Below, in pieces: positions 5,042-5,138 of a stretch of 5,138 nt of DNA; the first letter of the stretch is position 1, and each line of letters opens with the position of its first letter. The DNA comes from Micrococcales bacterium (lineage in GTDB: Bacteria; Actinomycetota; Actinomycetes; Actinomycetales; Cellulomonadaceae). The notes beneath the pieces are model-generated. The model did no database searches and had not been told where the DNA came from. It saw only the letters and a program-made list of their open reading frames with translations. Position numbers and translations under genes: made by a program. The stretch is from positions 1 to 5,138 of the forward strand of contig WRCL01000176.1 in NCBI GenBank assembly GCA_009783975.1, in the 5' to 3' direction.

Positions 5042-5138
5042 TCAGGCGGCTGTGAACACCGACACCAAAAAACCTGCTGTCGCCAACACTATCAGCACGA
5101 TGAATGCGTAGAAGCCATTGAGGGCCATCTTTGAGTCG
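5042..5138 (-). CDS. Short hydrophobic reading frame reaching the window edge, single membrane segment
   Basis: On the minus strand the frame is open from the right edge to TGA at 5044-5042. It contains ATG at 5128-5126, which would give a 28-residue peptide starting MALNGFYAFIVLIVLATAG and ending SVFTAA, essentially one transmembrane helix. It may be a tiny membrane protein or the C-terminal end of a longer one, because three sense codons precede the ATG before the window ends. The ten bases upstream show no clear ribosome binding site. Codons such as ATA and consecutive TTT-TTG are unlike the GC-rich genes to the left. No family is recognised. Confidence 0.4.
   Translation of the reverse strand, partial: DSKMALNGFYAFIVLIVLATAGFLVSVFTAA

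Overview
The window comes from a high-GC actinobacterium. The evidence is GC-rich third positions, an RbpA gene (a protein restricted to Actinobacteria), a lipoprotein N-acyltransferase fused to a polyprenol-phosphate mannose synthase, and a leaderless-looking GTG start behind a TANNNT -10 box. The protein sequences look most like Micrococcales, but that is an impression from memory and was not tested.

Layout. (1) Bases 1-1181, plus strand: the 3' part of a YtcJ-like amidohydrolase (amidohydrolase family 3) whose N-terminus lies outside the window. The fold landmarks are present, but most expected metal-binding residues are replaced. (2) Bases 1182-1480: a gap of about 300 bases without a convincing gene but with several inverted repeats, ending in a -10-like box six bases before a GTG. 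(3) Bases 1481-3883, plus strand: one 800-residue protein joining Lnt (membrane domain plus nitrilase domain with an intact Glu-Lys-Cys triad) to a Ppm/Dpm1-type GT2 mannosyltransferase. (4) Bases 3884-4010: a short gap between convergent genes with no clear terminator. (5) Bases 4011-4355, minus strand: rbpA, with a strong ribosome binding site and a SigR/SigH-type promoter match (GGAAC-N18-GTT). (6) Bases 4438-4761, plus strand: a small ribbon-helix-helix protein resembling an antitoxin, with an unusual start; its stop overlaps an ATG in an ATGA arrangement. (7) Bases 4762-5041: no recognisable gene, but a compact array of 20-bp-phased repeats with one inverted copy at 4879-4948, possibly a mobile-element end. 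(8) Bases 5042-5138, minus strand: a short hydrophobic reading frame that runs to the window edge.

How they fit together. The lnt-ppm protein would work at the cytoplasmic membrane: Ppm makes polyprenyl-phosphate mannose, the mannose donor for extracytoplasmic mannosylation, and Lnt adds the third acyl chain to lipoproteins. RbpA is a transcription factor that binds RNA polymerase and principal sigma factors. A convergent ppm1/rbpA pair also occurs in Mycobacterium tuberculosis (Rv2051c/Rv2050), so segments 3 and 5 look like an old conserved neighbourhood. The part right of rbpA looks accessory and possibly decaying. The items most worth a second look are the amidohydrolase lacking its metal site, the unusual start of the ribbon-helix-helix gene and its missing partner, the phased repeat array, and the CxC zinc knuckle of RbpA.
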